DNA of 64,000 nt from NCBI GenBank assembly GCA_028023455.1, contig JAQFVV010013347.1:50001-114000 (forward strand), written 5' to 3'. The position numbers were made by a program, and so were the translations under genes. Position 1 is the stretch's first letter; every line of letters begins with the position of its first letter. Source of the DNA: Epiperipatus broadwayi (taxonomy: Eukaryota > Onychophora > Udeonychophora > Euonychophora > Peripatidae). This document shows positions 11,890 to 26,399 of the stretch, piece by piece. The notes under the pieces are model-generated. The model did not search any database, had not been told where the DNA came from, and was given only the letters and a program-made list of their open reading frames with translations.

Positions 11890-12276
11890 GAGTAGGCATT
11901 AGATGGGATTTTATGCACAAGCTGGCATCCATTGATTACTCTGGCTTGCACTGAGTGGCAATACATATTAAGAGTTTTGCCTGTTTTAATAACAGTTAAG
12001 AGCAAGCATAAGAAATAGTGATTGTGTGATGTTTATTGGTTCAAAACCAATCCTGCCTGATAGGATAATGGTGGCTATGGTTATTAAAGAACCAAAGTCA
12101 CCAAAATGTATAGGTGCTGAACTGAGTTCAGACCTATACGACTATAAAAGCTGATGAGCTTGAATTAAAAATATTATAGTGTTTTCAATTTGTCTCATAG
12201 TTTTGTAGTTTAGTAGAGATAAAAGGTGGCTGCTGGAGGGTTGCATTGGGTCCTAAGATAAGTGCAGCACTCTCAG

Positions 12277-12336
12277 ATCCAAGGCTTTCTCACCAATGAA
12301 GGCCACAATCCAGAAACTAGTCTGGAGATATTGGAT
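12277..12336 (+). ncRNA. Hammerhead A4, core mutation
   Basis: GAAAC-TA-GTC is intact (12313-12322) and ATCCAA/TTGGAT pairs, but CTGATGA reads CCAATGA at 12293-12299 (U4 and G5 changed). Probably inactive. Confidence 0.78.
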
Positions 12337-12480
12337 GAGTAGGCACTTTTGGGGATTTTATTCACAAGCCTTCTGGCATCCATTGATTACTCTGGCTTGC
12401 ACTGAGTGGCAATATATATAGTTTTTTGTCTGTTTTAATAACAGTTAAGAGCAAGCATAAGAAATAGTGATCATATCATT

Positions 12481-14742
12481 TATATATATATATAGTTTGC
12501 ATTTTAAAAAAATATTTAAGCCTGGTTTTTCAATTTAATGTGCACTTATATTATCATAAAAGCGTTTCTGAATTCTCATCATTTAAACAGCAAAATACTA
12601 TTTAGTTTTAAATACAAACTGTATTTTATCCTTACCATTAGTCTACTTTACATATTTATTTAATGAATCAAGGATCAATTGTCCACTGGGGAAGTTTGGA
12701 ATTGTCATCATTTATGTATATGTACTTTTTGATGATGGATAAAAATATCATAACAATTTTAAGGTATTTGCAACTGGAAGTCAACAGCACTATACCAGTA
12801 AGATATATGCTTAAACATCCATATTACTAACTGTTTATTAGGGGTAAAAGAGCATTAATAATTTATAATTAAGTTTGGTGATGTTAATTTTGACATAAGA
12901 AGGTAAGTGATTTTTGTTCCTAGAGGAATCTTCTCTGTATCTTAATGTTCAACTAGTCAGGTGGCAATTTCTTTTTTTTCTCTTCTTAGTTGCATCGACT
13001 ACAATATTATTAATGGATACATTTTCTCATTAATTAAATCTTGACAACTTATAAAATTAGTTGTCTATAATAAATAATTCGATTATTTCATTTGATTATA
13101 AATTTGGTTTTATGACTAGAGTATATCAATGATTAAATCAAAAGTATTAATTAGTAAAAATATTTTTTTCTAACGTTATTTTAATAATGAGTGTATGAAT
13201 CAATAGCCTACATACAAAGATAGTAACTTTTAATAGCTGCATCTATAGTGGTGGAGGAAGATAAAAAATAATATCCACATTATAAGTAGATAGCTATGAT
13301 CCAAAAAAAACAACAAGTCGATTACAATATATATATATATGATTTTTAACTTCGATATAATCTGGCAACCATCAATTAAAATAATTATGCAAATTAAACC
13401 ATGTGATCTACCAAATAATAACAGCATTTTACTGATTTAGGTTATATTAAAAGACAGACTTTAAATTTTCACACATAAAAGCGTATCTGATCTGATTAAT
13501 TTACTCGTGTATCAGCTAAAGTTTGATCTTTCTTTTAGCTTAATGAAAATCAGACATATTTTATTTATTTGCCAGCTCAAATAATTTGTCTTGCATTATC
13601 TATTTTAATTAGGGATTTCCTGGTTAGATCATAGCTGAAAATTTTATCTAGTTTAATACTCGGAAAAATTCCTAATTTTACTTTCAATGATTGAATTTTT
13701 AGTCAATAGAAAAGTTAATATATATATATATGTAAGTGAATATGTAAAATAGCTGTTGATACAAATTACATTTAATTCATTTTTTTAAATAATATAATAG
13801 ATCTATAGTAATATATATATATATATACACTATAAATACACCTTACTTATGTAAATATATATTTACATAAAAAAATTGTCAAAGCCTGTCTATGTATACG
13901 ATTGTAATGTTAATTAATGCTAGAGGGTAATAAATGTAATAAATGATTTATAGACAAAGCTACATTATTATTTATCTGGCAGCTTAAAATCTAACATTCC
14001 AAAGTGTCTCTATGTATATATAAGTATGTTAAATATACAAACATATATATGTAACTATGCATGTACGTATTATATATGTAAGTACATTCAAAATTGTATA
14101 TTCTTAGTCACGATTAAAATTATTGATTCCAAAAATTTTTGCACATTAATCAAATACACCCAATTATGAATAAATTGAAAAAGAAACTAGCGAGCTGAGT
14201 TTCAATTGTAAAAAAATACAATATCAGAACAGCTGAGTATTATTTAAAATATATTCCTTATATCTTATAATTTAAGTATGTATAAAAGTTAAATCTTTCA
14301 ATCAAATATCACTTTTATTTAATAAACAATTTTTTTGTATTTGTAAATTAACACTTCCTAATTATTAATAACAATATGATCAATTGCTTCAAACTCTTTT
14401 AGTTTGTATGTTCTTCTAAGACAATTTGCAATTTCATAAAAAAAGAAAAAAGGTATATGGCTTTATTCTCGGAAGTTCATAAGAAGTTTTTCCATTTATT
14501 GAGGATTTATTTTTCAAAATTTATTTTAATTTCCTTCTTTAATGAAAACAATCTTTTATAAATACATAATCAGATATACTTATATTTATTTTAAAGTTGA
14601 ATGTTGTATATGGTTGAAACATATGTTATTAATAATATTTTTTTCTATTTTATTGTATTTATAAAATAGTAGTATACTTTTTAAAAGAGCCTTATTTAAT
14701 TATTGGGATTATTTAAGAACTTATTATACTTACAGTACACAT

Positions 14743-14776
<34 letters not shown>

Positions 14777-15004
14777 GTTATTGTCTGATTTATGAATGTC
14801 ATAAAAATTTTGATAGTAAGTTAAAAGTGAATTCACTTTTGACTTAAAATATTTCAGACAAATATATTTATGAGATAATGTAATTTCAGATTTGCATTTT
14901 TTAAATGGTATAACTAGAACTTTTTTTAAATTATAAAAATATGCAGTAATGAGTAAAATTTATGAACGATTTATCTTTGCAAATGTAAGATATATAAATA
15001 CATA
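12481..15004. other. AT-rich spacer with simple repeats
   Basis: No gene recognised. It contains TA repeats near 13330-13341 and 13804-13824 and a CA/TA repeat at 14741-14776. Confidence 0.5.
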
Positions 15005-16380
15005 AATTATATTAAGAGGAAAGCTTTATTAATAAAAATACTGTGGTGCATAGCATGTTTTTGGAAGATAATTGTCAAAGATGTAACAATGTTTGTTATA
15101 GAAATAAGGGAATAAGACCCTATGTAAAAGCTAACAAATTAGCATATTATTCATGTAAGGCATTATTTTAAGTAGAGTAAACCATTTTTTAGAAAAAGGA
15201 ATACAAGATTCATTCCTATTGATGGCATAATTGTCCTTGGAAATGTGCCAAGCTTCATTGACCTTTTTCTTGGCATCATTGAATTCTGAGCAGATGATGT
15301 TAAAACATCTAGGCTTGAATTGATAGTCGGAAATAGTGAAATGCTCAGAAAAAACAGATTTAGTGTTCGAATGTATTTTTGCCCAGTTATACATGTATTT
15401 ATAAGGATCAGCCCAAGGTGCACTATAATAACCACTTCAGCAGAAAGAATCTTGGCATTTGATTTTATATTTAAATTTGAAAATGATGATTTGGTGATAG
15501 TCTTTCTTTTGAATTAATGATTAACCAGTACTAAGGAGGAGGAGTCAGAGTCCAACATGATGTGTAGGAGTGATAATTATATGAATCAAATGTGTGACTT
15601 TGAATATGAGGGAAAAGATAGTCAAGGTTTATCATTGGTTGTTGGGGGTGAGTGTCGCATTTTATAATAAAAGTTCTTAAAAGTTTGAATGACAGATGAA
15701 AACTTAAATTCAATGTTGCACAGGTCAGCTGTGTTGGATTTAAGTCTTTTCATCTCTCATTTAAACTGGCAAAAACTTTTATTATAAAATGTGACACCCA
15801 CTTCCAACAACCAATGATAAATCTTGGTTGGGTCTTTCTTACATACCCAAAGTTATTCATTTAATTTATAAAATTATCACTCCCACCCATTGAGTTGAAC
15901 TCTGCACTCCTTCCCCTTTGTACCATTTAATCAACAATTCAAAGGATAAACTACCATCAGATTGTCATTTTTAAATTGTATATAAAATCAAATGCCAAGA
16001 TTCTTCCTACTCATCTGTTTATTATGATGAATCTTGGGCCAACCTGTCTACCCAATCAGCTCATCATAAATACATGTATAACTGAACAAAAACACAATTC
16101 GAGCATGTCGCTAATTCCAGCATTGATTTGAGCCCACATACTCAAATATCATTTCCAAGGATGATTGATTATGCCATCTTGTATTCCCATTTCTAAAAAA
16201 GTGGCTTTCTCTAAGTAATTAATGCATTATGCAAATAATATGCTAATTTGTTAGATTTTAAACAGGGTATTATTCACTTATCTTTGTTACAAGCATTGCT
16301 ATGTATATAACAATTATCTGTCAAAAGCATGTTCAGCAACACAGTATTTTTATTAATAAAGCTTTGCTCTTAATATAATT
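15005..16380. repeat. Large palindrome, arms about 670-710 bp, built from a Penelope-like 3' region
   Basis: 15005-15717 and 15730-16380 are reverse complements over nearly their whole length with indels, meeting at a short centre near 15718-15729. The outer ends read TATTAAGAGGAAAGC and GCTTTGCTCTTAATA. Both arms carry the same retroelement 3' end, minus on the left and plus on the right (divergent, head to head). The right arm has diverged more. Confidence 0.82.
15131..15435 (-). pseudogene. C-terminal part of a Penelope-like element protein
   Basis: Minus-strand frame with SEHFTISDYQF followed by AKKKVNEAWHISKDNYAINR. The pattern (an HxxxxxH-like stretch, then a helix with EAW, then AINR) matches the C-terminal tail after the GIY-YIG endonuclease of Penelope-like elements. 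The catalytic GIY-YIG core lies upstream and is frameshifted. A second, more decayed copy of the same region is on the plus strand at about 16010-16250. Not functional. Confidence 0.55.
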
Positions 16381-16822
16381 AGTTTAATGGTGCATCATAG
16401 AAGGCAATTTATTTATTTTAAAATTTAAGCACTTGAGAATGATTATTTGAAATAATCAAAAATCTATTGCAGCGAAGTATTTAGTCTATTTAATGTTACA
16501 AAATGTTAAACTAGTACCATGATTTTTGCATTATAGATATTTGCCATCATTTATATGAATGTTAAAAATTTATATAATTTCTATTTAAACTGTCATGGTA
16601 CTATTTACAGGAGCTTCCATGTAATAAAAATATAATAGATAAATAATTGAAGTTTCAATATAATAACAAGTACTTTCCTCAGAGGTTTTTCTTTCTCAAA
16701 TCATAAAAATGTGTGTGGTGAGATTTAAAATTGTTATTTTTTACCTTTGTTATTTTCTCCTCATTATTAAATTCTAGTAGTTAAGTTTTAAAGAATTTTT
16801 TTTTATCTTCCAATAGCTTTTT

Positions 16823-17170
16823 CTAAATATTGTTAATTTTCTTTAATTCACACTTTTCATTTATGCTCTTAGGCCTTTTAAAAATCTTTATAGTTTCCCT
16901 TAGCAGTCTCTAGTCAAATTGTTCAATTTTTGGCAGAGTATATGTTTTATTAAAATTGATGTCATGGTTTGTTAATTTAATGTGTGAATAAATGGCTCAT
17001 AAATTAGATTTTTCTCTAACTGCCAAAATGTATTATTTCTTTCTTATGTTTATTCTACAATTCGTCTATCCAATGTATGAATGTAAACAATCTTCACATG
17101 GAATTTCTTATATATCATGAGACTCCAAAGAAATTTTATCTTTAAGGCATGGAAATACTTAAATGGCGTA
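16823..17170 (-). pseudogene. Penelope-like GIY-YIG endonuclease fragment
   Basis: Minus-strand reading with stops gives EIPCEDCLHSYIG, then a region with AIYSHIKLTNHDINFNKTYTL, then LLRETIKIFKRPKSINEKCE and a stop near 16823. This is the order of a Penelope-like GIY-YIG domain: the IPC.C..YIG motif, the H..T.H metal/DNA-contact part and the RE..EI.K tail. Several in-frame stops show it is dead. It belongs to the same lineage as 50.5 kb, whose C-terminal helix is similar. Confidence 0.75.
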
Positions 17171-17227
17171 TAAATTGTTTGGATATTATTTTTCTTTAAA
17201 ACATTACCAATTTTATCATTTTCTCCT

Positions 17228-17258
<31 letters not shown>

Positions 17259-18290
17259 TATTACATAAGTTCCCAGAAATAATACTATGAATTCATTTAT
17301 CCATGAGAACATTAAAAGTAATATGTATATATATATGCTAAAAGATAAACTAAAAGTAAATAGTCAAATTGTAAAACAAGTACTTATTTTTGAATTACTA
17401 ATTGATAATTTCTACAAAAATTTTATTTAGCTACATAACATGAAATTTAAATAGATGGTTACATGTTATTTAAATATTTTGCACATTTCCCACTTTTTTG
17501 CAATGTTTTCCTAATGCCTTGATCATGCTTTTTTTCTTTGTTTTTGCTACTGGCACTGCAGTAATTCTTAATACCTTTATAATTTGCATATGAAAATTGG
17601 TATTTATATCTAAATTTAAAGATATAATTTTACTAATAATAATATAATTTTTACTCTTTCATTTAGATATAATTTGTAATGCTAAAAAGCTCTATATTAT
17701 ATCAAATAAAATATAATTCTCACTTTTATCACAAACTTTCAATATATATAATGTTTAATTGCTCATACACTATCTGATCTGTATCTGTGATTTATATACC
17801 TAGAAATTCATTTATCCACAATTAAAAAAATAGAAATGACTAAATTTACACACTATTATTTATAAAGCATAGTGACAATTATTTTCTTGTCTCCAGCATT
17901 CAGCCTTATGCATGTAATGGCATTTTATAATCATTGCAATAATCTTTTCATTTTAATTGTATTGATGGTATAAATGTAAAAGTTAAAATTTTATTTAAAA
18001 ATAGTAGAAACAAGAATAATTTATACTAAGATTACTTGTACTTCTCAAACTCCAATATTTATATGTCTTATATAATTATTTGGTTTAGCAGTCTTTATAC
18101 TATTGTTCTATTAAATATTAAGTCTAAAATCATAAGAAAGCTTTGGTGTCACAAATTTATCAAAACCATGCACATAGGAATATTTCCTTTTAATATGAAG
18201 TTATTTTTTTCCAGTATTCTTTTAAAGTTAAATTAATCACCTAAAAATCATAAAAGCATTATGGGTTTAAAATAACCTCTGCATAGTTTA
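17171..18290. other. AT-rich spacer with TA repeats
   Basis: Nothing coding recognised. TA repeat at 17228-17252. Confidence 0.5.
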
Positions 18291-18345
18291 GAACAGTGGT
18301 AGAGTTGAACACTTTGTGAATTGCAGTTCAGCTGTCACAGACCTG
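18291..18345 (+). repeat. Possible tRNA-like element head
   Basis: CAGTGGTAGAGT resembles box A and GCAGTTCAGCTGTCACAG a degenerate box B region. A similar string occurs at 20627-20695. Weak. Confidence 0.3.
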
Positions 18346-20036
<1,691 letters not shown>

Positions 20037-20269
20037 TTACAATGGGTTGTTTTAATTATTTTTTTGCAGATGTTCTCAGTACAAAATCTGGTATATTTAA
20101 GGCACTTTATTATTTCAGTTTAATGTGATAATGCTTATATATGTAAATATGTTTGAATATTAAGTTTTCTTTTGGAAGATAGATTGGGATAAATAGGCAA
20201 CAGGATTCTACCATTGATCATTCTTTGTAGTGGTTTACTATTATATATTTAGAGCATATAAAATATTTA

Positions 20270-20281
20270 GAATGATATCAT

Positions 20282-20318
<37 letters not shown>

Positions 20319-20360
20319 CTGATATCATTCTAAATATATATATATAGATATAAAGAAAAA

Positions 20361-20400
<40 letters not shown>

Positions 20401-20409
20401 TTTTTCTTT
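20270..20409. repeat. Two adjacent AT-rich hairpins
   Basis: TTAGAATGATATCA (left) and TGATATCATTCTAA (right) enclose a TA repeat (about 20270-20333). Right next to it AAAGAAAAACTTATA and TATAAGTTTTTCTTT enclose a second TA repeat (about 20353-20409). Both could extrude as cruciforms. Confidence 0.85.
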
Positions 20410-21754
20410 GAAACAGGTTTCAGAATATCCAAGTGACATAAGCATTTTCTTGATAGAAAATACACACTAAAGCTTATGAAATAATTCTAAAATTGTGGCA
20501 ATCTACTTTCAGTTGTGTTTATTATTTCTTGATTAATACCTAGTTATTCTACCTATCTTCAACAAGATACCTCATACACATATGCATGTTATCAAATAAA
20601 TTTAAAAGATATCCTGTATTGTTTAGTGCAGTGGTAGAGTGACAAATTCTAGAACTCAAGATTCATACATTGTGGCTCTATTCTGTCACAGCTACTGCTC
20701 TAACTTCTTATGAACTTCCAAGCAATAAACTATTTATTAAAAAGATTATACATGCAGATAAAAATATGCAAAAGATGAGAATAAACTATTGGTGCAGCTC
20801 AGTAAAGTACAATACTTTCTTTGTAATGATAAATGGACCAAATTGCAATTTTTATTTTAATTTTAGGATCAATGCTTAATATTCATTTTATTAGATGAGT
20901 TTAATTTGGAATCTTCGTATTTCATATAAGAATAAATAGGTTCAATTTACTAATCAATTATTAAAGAATAAGCAAGATCAGTTATAAACTACATACACAA
21001 AAAAGTCATCGGCTATCTAAAAATTTTCATATTCTAGAGAGATCTAAATAGCAGATTGTGAATGTGCAGATGGATGAACTAATCTCTGTTCATAAAATCT
21101 ATCCTGTTATTACAAAAATAAAACAATCCAGTTCAATGACAATGTCATTTTCTTATAGTTGCTTAATAAGAGAATTCCCTTAAATTAACCCACTTTAAAA
21201 CTTAACACAGACTATAAAGACAACTTATACTTAAACAATCATAATTATAAATAAATAGTGTTATAGCTGAACTGGACTTTTTATGGATAGGTGGATGGAT
21301 AGTTTTTTTTATTTTCTCCAGTTAACATTGTGTTGAATTTGTTATAAAAAATCATATAACATTAAAATATTAATAAAACAACCTATTCAACAAATTAAAC
21401 ATAATATATTTACTTTTACACAACAAATTAATCATTCCCTTATACTATTTTAATATAAGAGGAAGTTTTTGTAAGATTCCTGGCCTCAGAATCAAGAAAA
21501 TTAATTATTGGACTTTCATTAACTCTTGCTATGAATTCATTTTTTAAAAATAAAAGATAAGCTCTGCATTATCAAATAATATATTATAATCTGTATTAAG
21601 TTCATGAATGTACAAAGCAGAGTTATGTTACACATTTTTCAACTCCATTTTTATAAAGTTTAACTCTTTAATTAAGACTGAATTTGTTTTAACCTATATA
21701 AATTTTATGACAATTAGAGGAATCTCATAAACTATACCAAGAATATATTTAACA
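20410..21754. other. AT-rich spacer
   Basis: No gene recognised. 20627-20695 has a weak tRNA-like string (CAGTGGTAGAGT and TTCTGTCACAG) like that at 18.3 kb. Confidence 0.45.
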
Positions 21755-22070
21755 TTCCTAGTGTAATTTATAAGAATTCTTGTAATTGTTATAAAATTTA
21801 TATAGGCCAAAGTAAATTGAATCTTAATGAAAAAGTTAAAGTTTATAATAGTAGAGTTAGAAGCTAGGTATCATAACTCAGCTATGTATATTCATAGATT
21901 TAATACAGAATGCAATATATTATTTAATATGCAGAGATGATCTTTTATGGAAAAAATAAAATCAGAAGAATTAAAGAAACTCTGATGTCTAATTTTTTTG
22001 ATTTTGAGACCATCAATCTTATGAAAATGTCCTTTGATATTAAAATTAGATGATATTTGAAATAAACAAT
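21755..22070 (+). pseudogene. Penelope-like GIY-YIG endonuclease fragment
   Basis: Plus-strand reading gives VIYKNSCNCYKIYIGQSKLN, the IYK..C.C...YIGQ block of Penelope-like GIY-YIG domains, followed by EKVKVYNSRVRS and a tail IRRIKETLMSNFFDFETINL. Stops and a frameshift interrupt it. The RT part is not recognisable upstream. Dead remnant. Confidence 0.72.
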
Positions 22071-23871
22071 AAGAATAGTTATTCTGTTATGTTTTATTTA
22101 TTTTCACTTGAGAAAGTCTATTTGTAATAAGTGAAACAATGGCCGTGAAAGAATTTATTTAAGTTTGTTATTTTATTAATATATTAATAATGTTATATGA
22201 TTTTTTATATTTATTATTAGGATAACATTAGTCAGTATTTAATATACATATTTATTAAAAGAAAAGTAATTTCCAAATGCATATACAATAATAACGATTT
22301 ATAAGACAGACTAACTAGAAACATTTTAATGAAGTTAAAAAAAAAACATGTATTAATGCTAATTAATTAGTCAGCCAAAAATTAATCCATTTTTATGTAA
22401 CTTCTATGATGTTGAATAAATAATAAATCAACCATTGATATTCTAATAGTGAAATTATATATTAGTAGGGATCTTTGTTAAATATTATCAAACTAGCCCA
22501 CAATCTCAAATAACAATCAAGAATATCAATTTAAATAACTTTAATAATTCTGTAAATAAAAAATACTATTAAATACGTAGTGCTAAGAATAAATACTACT
22601 TATTAATGAAGAATCAGTTCTTTCTATATACATATTATAATAATTCACATTTCAGACTTCTAGAATTATTTTAACAAGTCTGCAAAGTCTACTTTATCAA
22701 ATTTCTATATTGTTGTAAAAAAAAGTAATCAGGCGATGTTATCAAAGGACTAAAACTTTATATTAGGGATAAGATCTAAAATATTAATCAAGCCAATTTA
22801 TAATTTTCTATAACTATTAAGGCATAAATTTTAGCAATTTTAAAAATCCAATAAATTATTAAGGACAATAAAATATATAATGTTGAAAATATATAATATA
22901 TATTAACTGAGAAGCAATTTCTGAATTTGCATATCATAATTCTATTTCACAAAATCAAACCTATTAAAGTCATTTAATCAAACTTGTGAAAAAAAACATA
23001 CTTTTTCATATCAATGCTAATTTATTATTTAGATTATAGATGGTACCCTTTTATTAATAGGATTATTAAATTATTAGAATCCACATCTCAACTATCATTT
23101 AAGGTTGCAAACTGTTTTGATTAATACTGTATAAAGATTGACACTAATATAAAGTTTCATCTTAACAAGTATCACTGTTGGATTTATCATCTTAATAACA
23201 ACATAAAACTTAGATAAAAATGGATCATTTTTTGTCTAGTTAATAAATTAACATTACTATGAGAGAATGGATATTCTTTGCTAGTCTGTTAAAATAATTC
23301 TAGTAAGTCTGATTTGTGAATTGTTATTATGAAATGTGCATTCATCAACTTTGATTTTCTATCAATATTATTATATAATTTAAGGGCAATACACATTGTA
23401 ATTTATTAGACATTACCTATGACATATATGTAATATTTGATACACATTATTACATTTTTGATATAAATTCTGTAAAAAGTTTTTACTTAGATAGCATGCA
23501 TACCCAAGTTACATTCTAGAAGTTCAGTTAAAATATATAAATATATATTATTATTTATGCATTTCTAAAGAAAGAAAAACTATTAGTCATTCAAAATATT
23601 GCACAAAAAAAAACACCATAATAAACAGAATAGAAAGTGAGAATTATAATTTCAAAACAATACAATAATAAACTTATTTTTTGATTGAACTCCTGCTGAA
23701 TTCAATACCAATAAAGATATGACCAATCTAGATTTTATTATATATATATATATGTAAATATATACAACAGATTTATTATTCATTTTACAATAAAAATATT
23801 AAAATGAAATTTGATTAAACAGAATTACATGGAATAACCAAAAACATTCATAATTCCATTTAGCTTAATGA
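22071..23871. other. AT-rich spacer
   Basis: No gene recognised. TA repeat at 23738-23755. Confidence 0.5.
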
Positions 23872-24305
23872 TTTTAAATCCAATGAATTGAAAGTAACAA
23901 ATGTAAATATATTAATTTATTAAGCACAATCAGATTATATAATAATAACGTGAAATGCTGAAACCTTTGTCAGATGAGCCTTAAAAATGCTTGTATGACA
24001 GCCAGTCAGATGTAATAATGACTGCACAGGAAACTCTCAAGTCAAAATGCTTGAGTCTGGCTTATTTATATATATAAATTTAAGTAGACAGGAAGGTGGA
24101 AATCTTTTTCTCATAAAATCTCTGCCTTGTGTTTCAACTTGAGTTCTCTGTGCAGTCATTATTACATCTGATTGGCTGTCATATAAGAATTTTTAAGGTG
24201 CATCTGACAAAGGTTTCAGCCTTTCATGTTATTATTATATAATCTGCTTGTGCTTAATAAATTAATATATTTATATTTGTTACTTTTGATTCATTGGATT
24301 TGAAA
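23872..24305. repeat. Inverted-repeat element, family E
   Basis: Left arm 23872-24045 and right arm about 24130-24305 are reverse complements at roughly nine bases in ten, over about 170 bp (outer part AATCCAATGAATTGAAAGTA, inner part CATCTGACAAAGGTTTCAGC on the right arm). The centre (24046-24130) is unique to the element. No ORF. It looks like a non-autonomous inverted-arm element. Confidence 0.8.
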
Positions 24306-24395
24306 ATTACTTCATAGTAAATTGAAAGATTTCACATTGTTTATTTATATATAATATTTAGTAAATTGAATGTGAAAATGTTTAAAGCTTCACAC

Positions 24396-24600
24396 TCTTA
24401 TATCAAAATGCTTGAGGCTGGCTTATTTATATATAAATTTAAGTAGAGAGGAAGTTGCATCATCTTTTTCTCATAAAATCTCTGCCTTGTGTTTTGACTT
24501 GAGAGTTCCCTGTGCAGTCATGATTACATCTGATTGGCTATCATATAACCATTTTTAAGGCACATGTGACAAATGTTTCAGTCTTTCACATTATTATTCT
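24396..24600 (+). repeat. Second, one-armed copy of family E
   Basis: Directly repeats 24043-24235 with scattered changes (GCTTGAGNCTGGCTTATTTA, CTGCCTTGTGTTT, GTGCAGTCATNATTACATCT). It lacks the left arm. Confidence 0.8.
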
Positions 24601-25299
24601 TAATGATTTTAATAACATCAAATTTAAAGTAATAAAAAATGATATAGATATAAAATTAAAGCAATAAATAAAATATTTATGATTTTATAATGATCCTCAG
24701 AAAGTAATGAGAAGCTCATTGGTCTGTATTTCCATGCTTTACAATTCAAACTCAGACTATAATATAAAAATGTCTTCAATTAATTAAATATTTTAAAGTG
24801 TATTTGTATTATTTTAAGTAGCCTTGTTACTCATTGATCATCAAATATTAATCTATAAATGAAAACACAATTATAGAGAAATCTCTATATGTAAATGTTT
24901 AGTAATATTGAAAAAGAGAATTATATAAACAATATTTTATAGCTTTTGTTACATTTTGATTTACAAATGTCAAACTCACTTCACCCACAACTTTGACAAT
25001 TCATTCTAGAAAAATACATCAATGACTATTACTAGTTATTTATTAAACTAGAGATTACGTCTAGCCGAGGTACAAACTTTAAACCCAATTAAATATTAAT
25101 ATATTTGTTTTATAATTAAACACACATAAAATAATTCAACTTTTTTTATATGTGTAATAGCTTTTATAAAAATATGTAATGGCCTTCACTCCATCATATA
25201 TTCTTGAAACATATGAATAAAGACAACCTAAAAGATAAATGTAATTTGCTTTTAATGATTACATTACACAGGTTTTATCATCATTTTCAATCATTCTCT
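24601..25299. other. AT-rich spacer
   Basis: Nothing recognised. Confidence 0.5.
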
Positions 25300-25590
25300 A
25301 TTCATTGAAGCTGAATGTACCTCTTCATTAAACCCAGTTACTCTAATTCATACATCAGTCTAGAACTTGCTTTTTTCAATCATTCATATACATTAGTTGG
25401 AATTCAATTTAAGACTTCGATTGTCCATCAATTGTCACCTTTTTTTAGCATCATATCCAAATCAGCTTCTCTTATTCACATATCTTTCAATTCTTTTTTG
25501 TTACTCTATTCTACATTAAAGTATTTGTATTGCCTTTCAGTTAAATGTTCAAATATTACATCTTTATGTAAGAATTAATAAATATATGTC
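25300..25590 (-). pseudogene. Possible decayed coding region, unidentified
   Basis: The minus strand reads with few stops: EHLTERQYKYFNVE, then KKELKDM.IREADLDMMLKK, then LKKASSRLMYELE. Composition is protein-like (charged, not low complexity) but I do not recognise the family. It could be an old transposable element or host gene fragment. The pyrimidine-rich plus strand up to about 26260 may be part of the same remnant. Confidence 0.25.
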
Positions 25591-26399
25591 TTAAACCCCC
25601 CCCCTTTTTAAAAAAAAAACCCAGGCATATTATTTTATTATTAAATTATTTCTGTCAAAAGAATTTTATCTAGGTTTAATTCTACGATTAGTTTCATTCA
25701 TTATATTTACAACTTTATCAATTGACTGCCAAAATATTTATAGTTGTTAGCTTCTTTAAATACAGTTTCAATCTTTATTTACTTTTTATGAGGATAATAT
25801 GACCTTAATCTTTTAGCACTTATGTTTTAGACATATTTTTTTTGCCTTTATCTGATAACTTATTATTTACTGAACCTTTAAAAAATTAATTCAAAAGCCA
25901 AATCTAAACAAATCTAGACGATTCTTAAATAATCTCCATTTATTTTTTTATCTCTTAGCTTCCCAGTTTAATTCACAAAATGCTCCATAAAACTGCTAAA
26001 AAAGTTTGAGAGATACAGGAGATACAGAATTACTTTCATCAGTAAATATCAGGATTCCATCTTCCACATTGCTGCTTCATCATAATATTTTTTTTTATAA
26101 TCGCAGATGATAATGCTTAATAAATTCTTTCTCTCTTATGGATTTCATCAATAAGCAGCTTTGAATCTTGGAATAATGCACCCAGATGTTTAAAATTTAA
26201 CACACCTTTCCTCTAATAGCTATCATTTGTTTTTATATTTTACTATCAAACTGTCATCTCAAATTAAAAAAAAAATAAATGTTTTTAATCCAAGCCAATT
26301 TATCTGTATTGTCATATAGATTTGAAAACAGTTCAGTATTTGTATATTATGGTATTATTAGTTTTTTGATAATAATAAGCATGTTCATCCTATGGTCAG
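25591..26399. other. AT-rich spacer, possibly more of the upstream remnant
   Basis: Pyrimidine-biased on the plus strand up to about 26260, with a C run and A run at 25597-25621. No recognisable product. Confidence 0.35.

Larger units (their letters stand above)
10765..12480. mobile_element. Inverted pair of tandem dimers of hammerhead element A
   Basis: Four units of about 450 bp. Two lie head to tail on the minus strand (10765-11564) and two on the plus strand (about 11565-12480). Cleavage-site spacing is 455 bp for the minus pair (GAC at 10857 and 11312) and 447 bp for the plus pair (cut after 11875 and after 12322). The two halves form a palindrome of about 800-bp arms with a break near 11565-11630. 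Each unit holds, in order, a TTATTGGNTNAAAACCAA hairpin, a GTGTCTTTGG region, the ribozyme, a GGCATCCATTGATTACTCTG block and a TGTTTTAATAACAG tail. No protein is encoded. Tandem hammerhead monomers of this size are typical of retrozymes, which give self-cleaved circular RNAs (family knowledge). Confidence 0.82.

Noticed and set aside
11020-12180. A second hammerhead in family A units, CTGATGAGCTTGAATTGAAAA
   Set aside because: It has CTGATGA and GAAA but no stem II can form between them and no cleavage triplet with flanking pairing is present.
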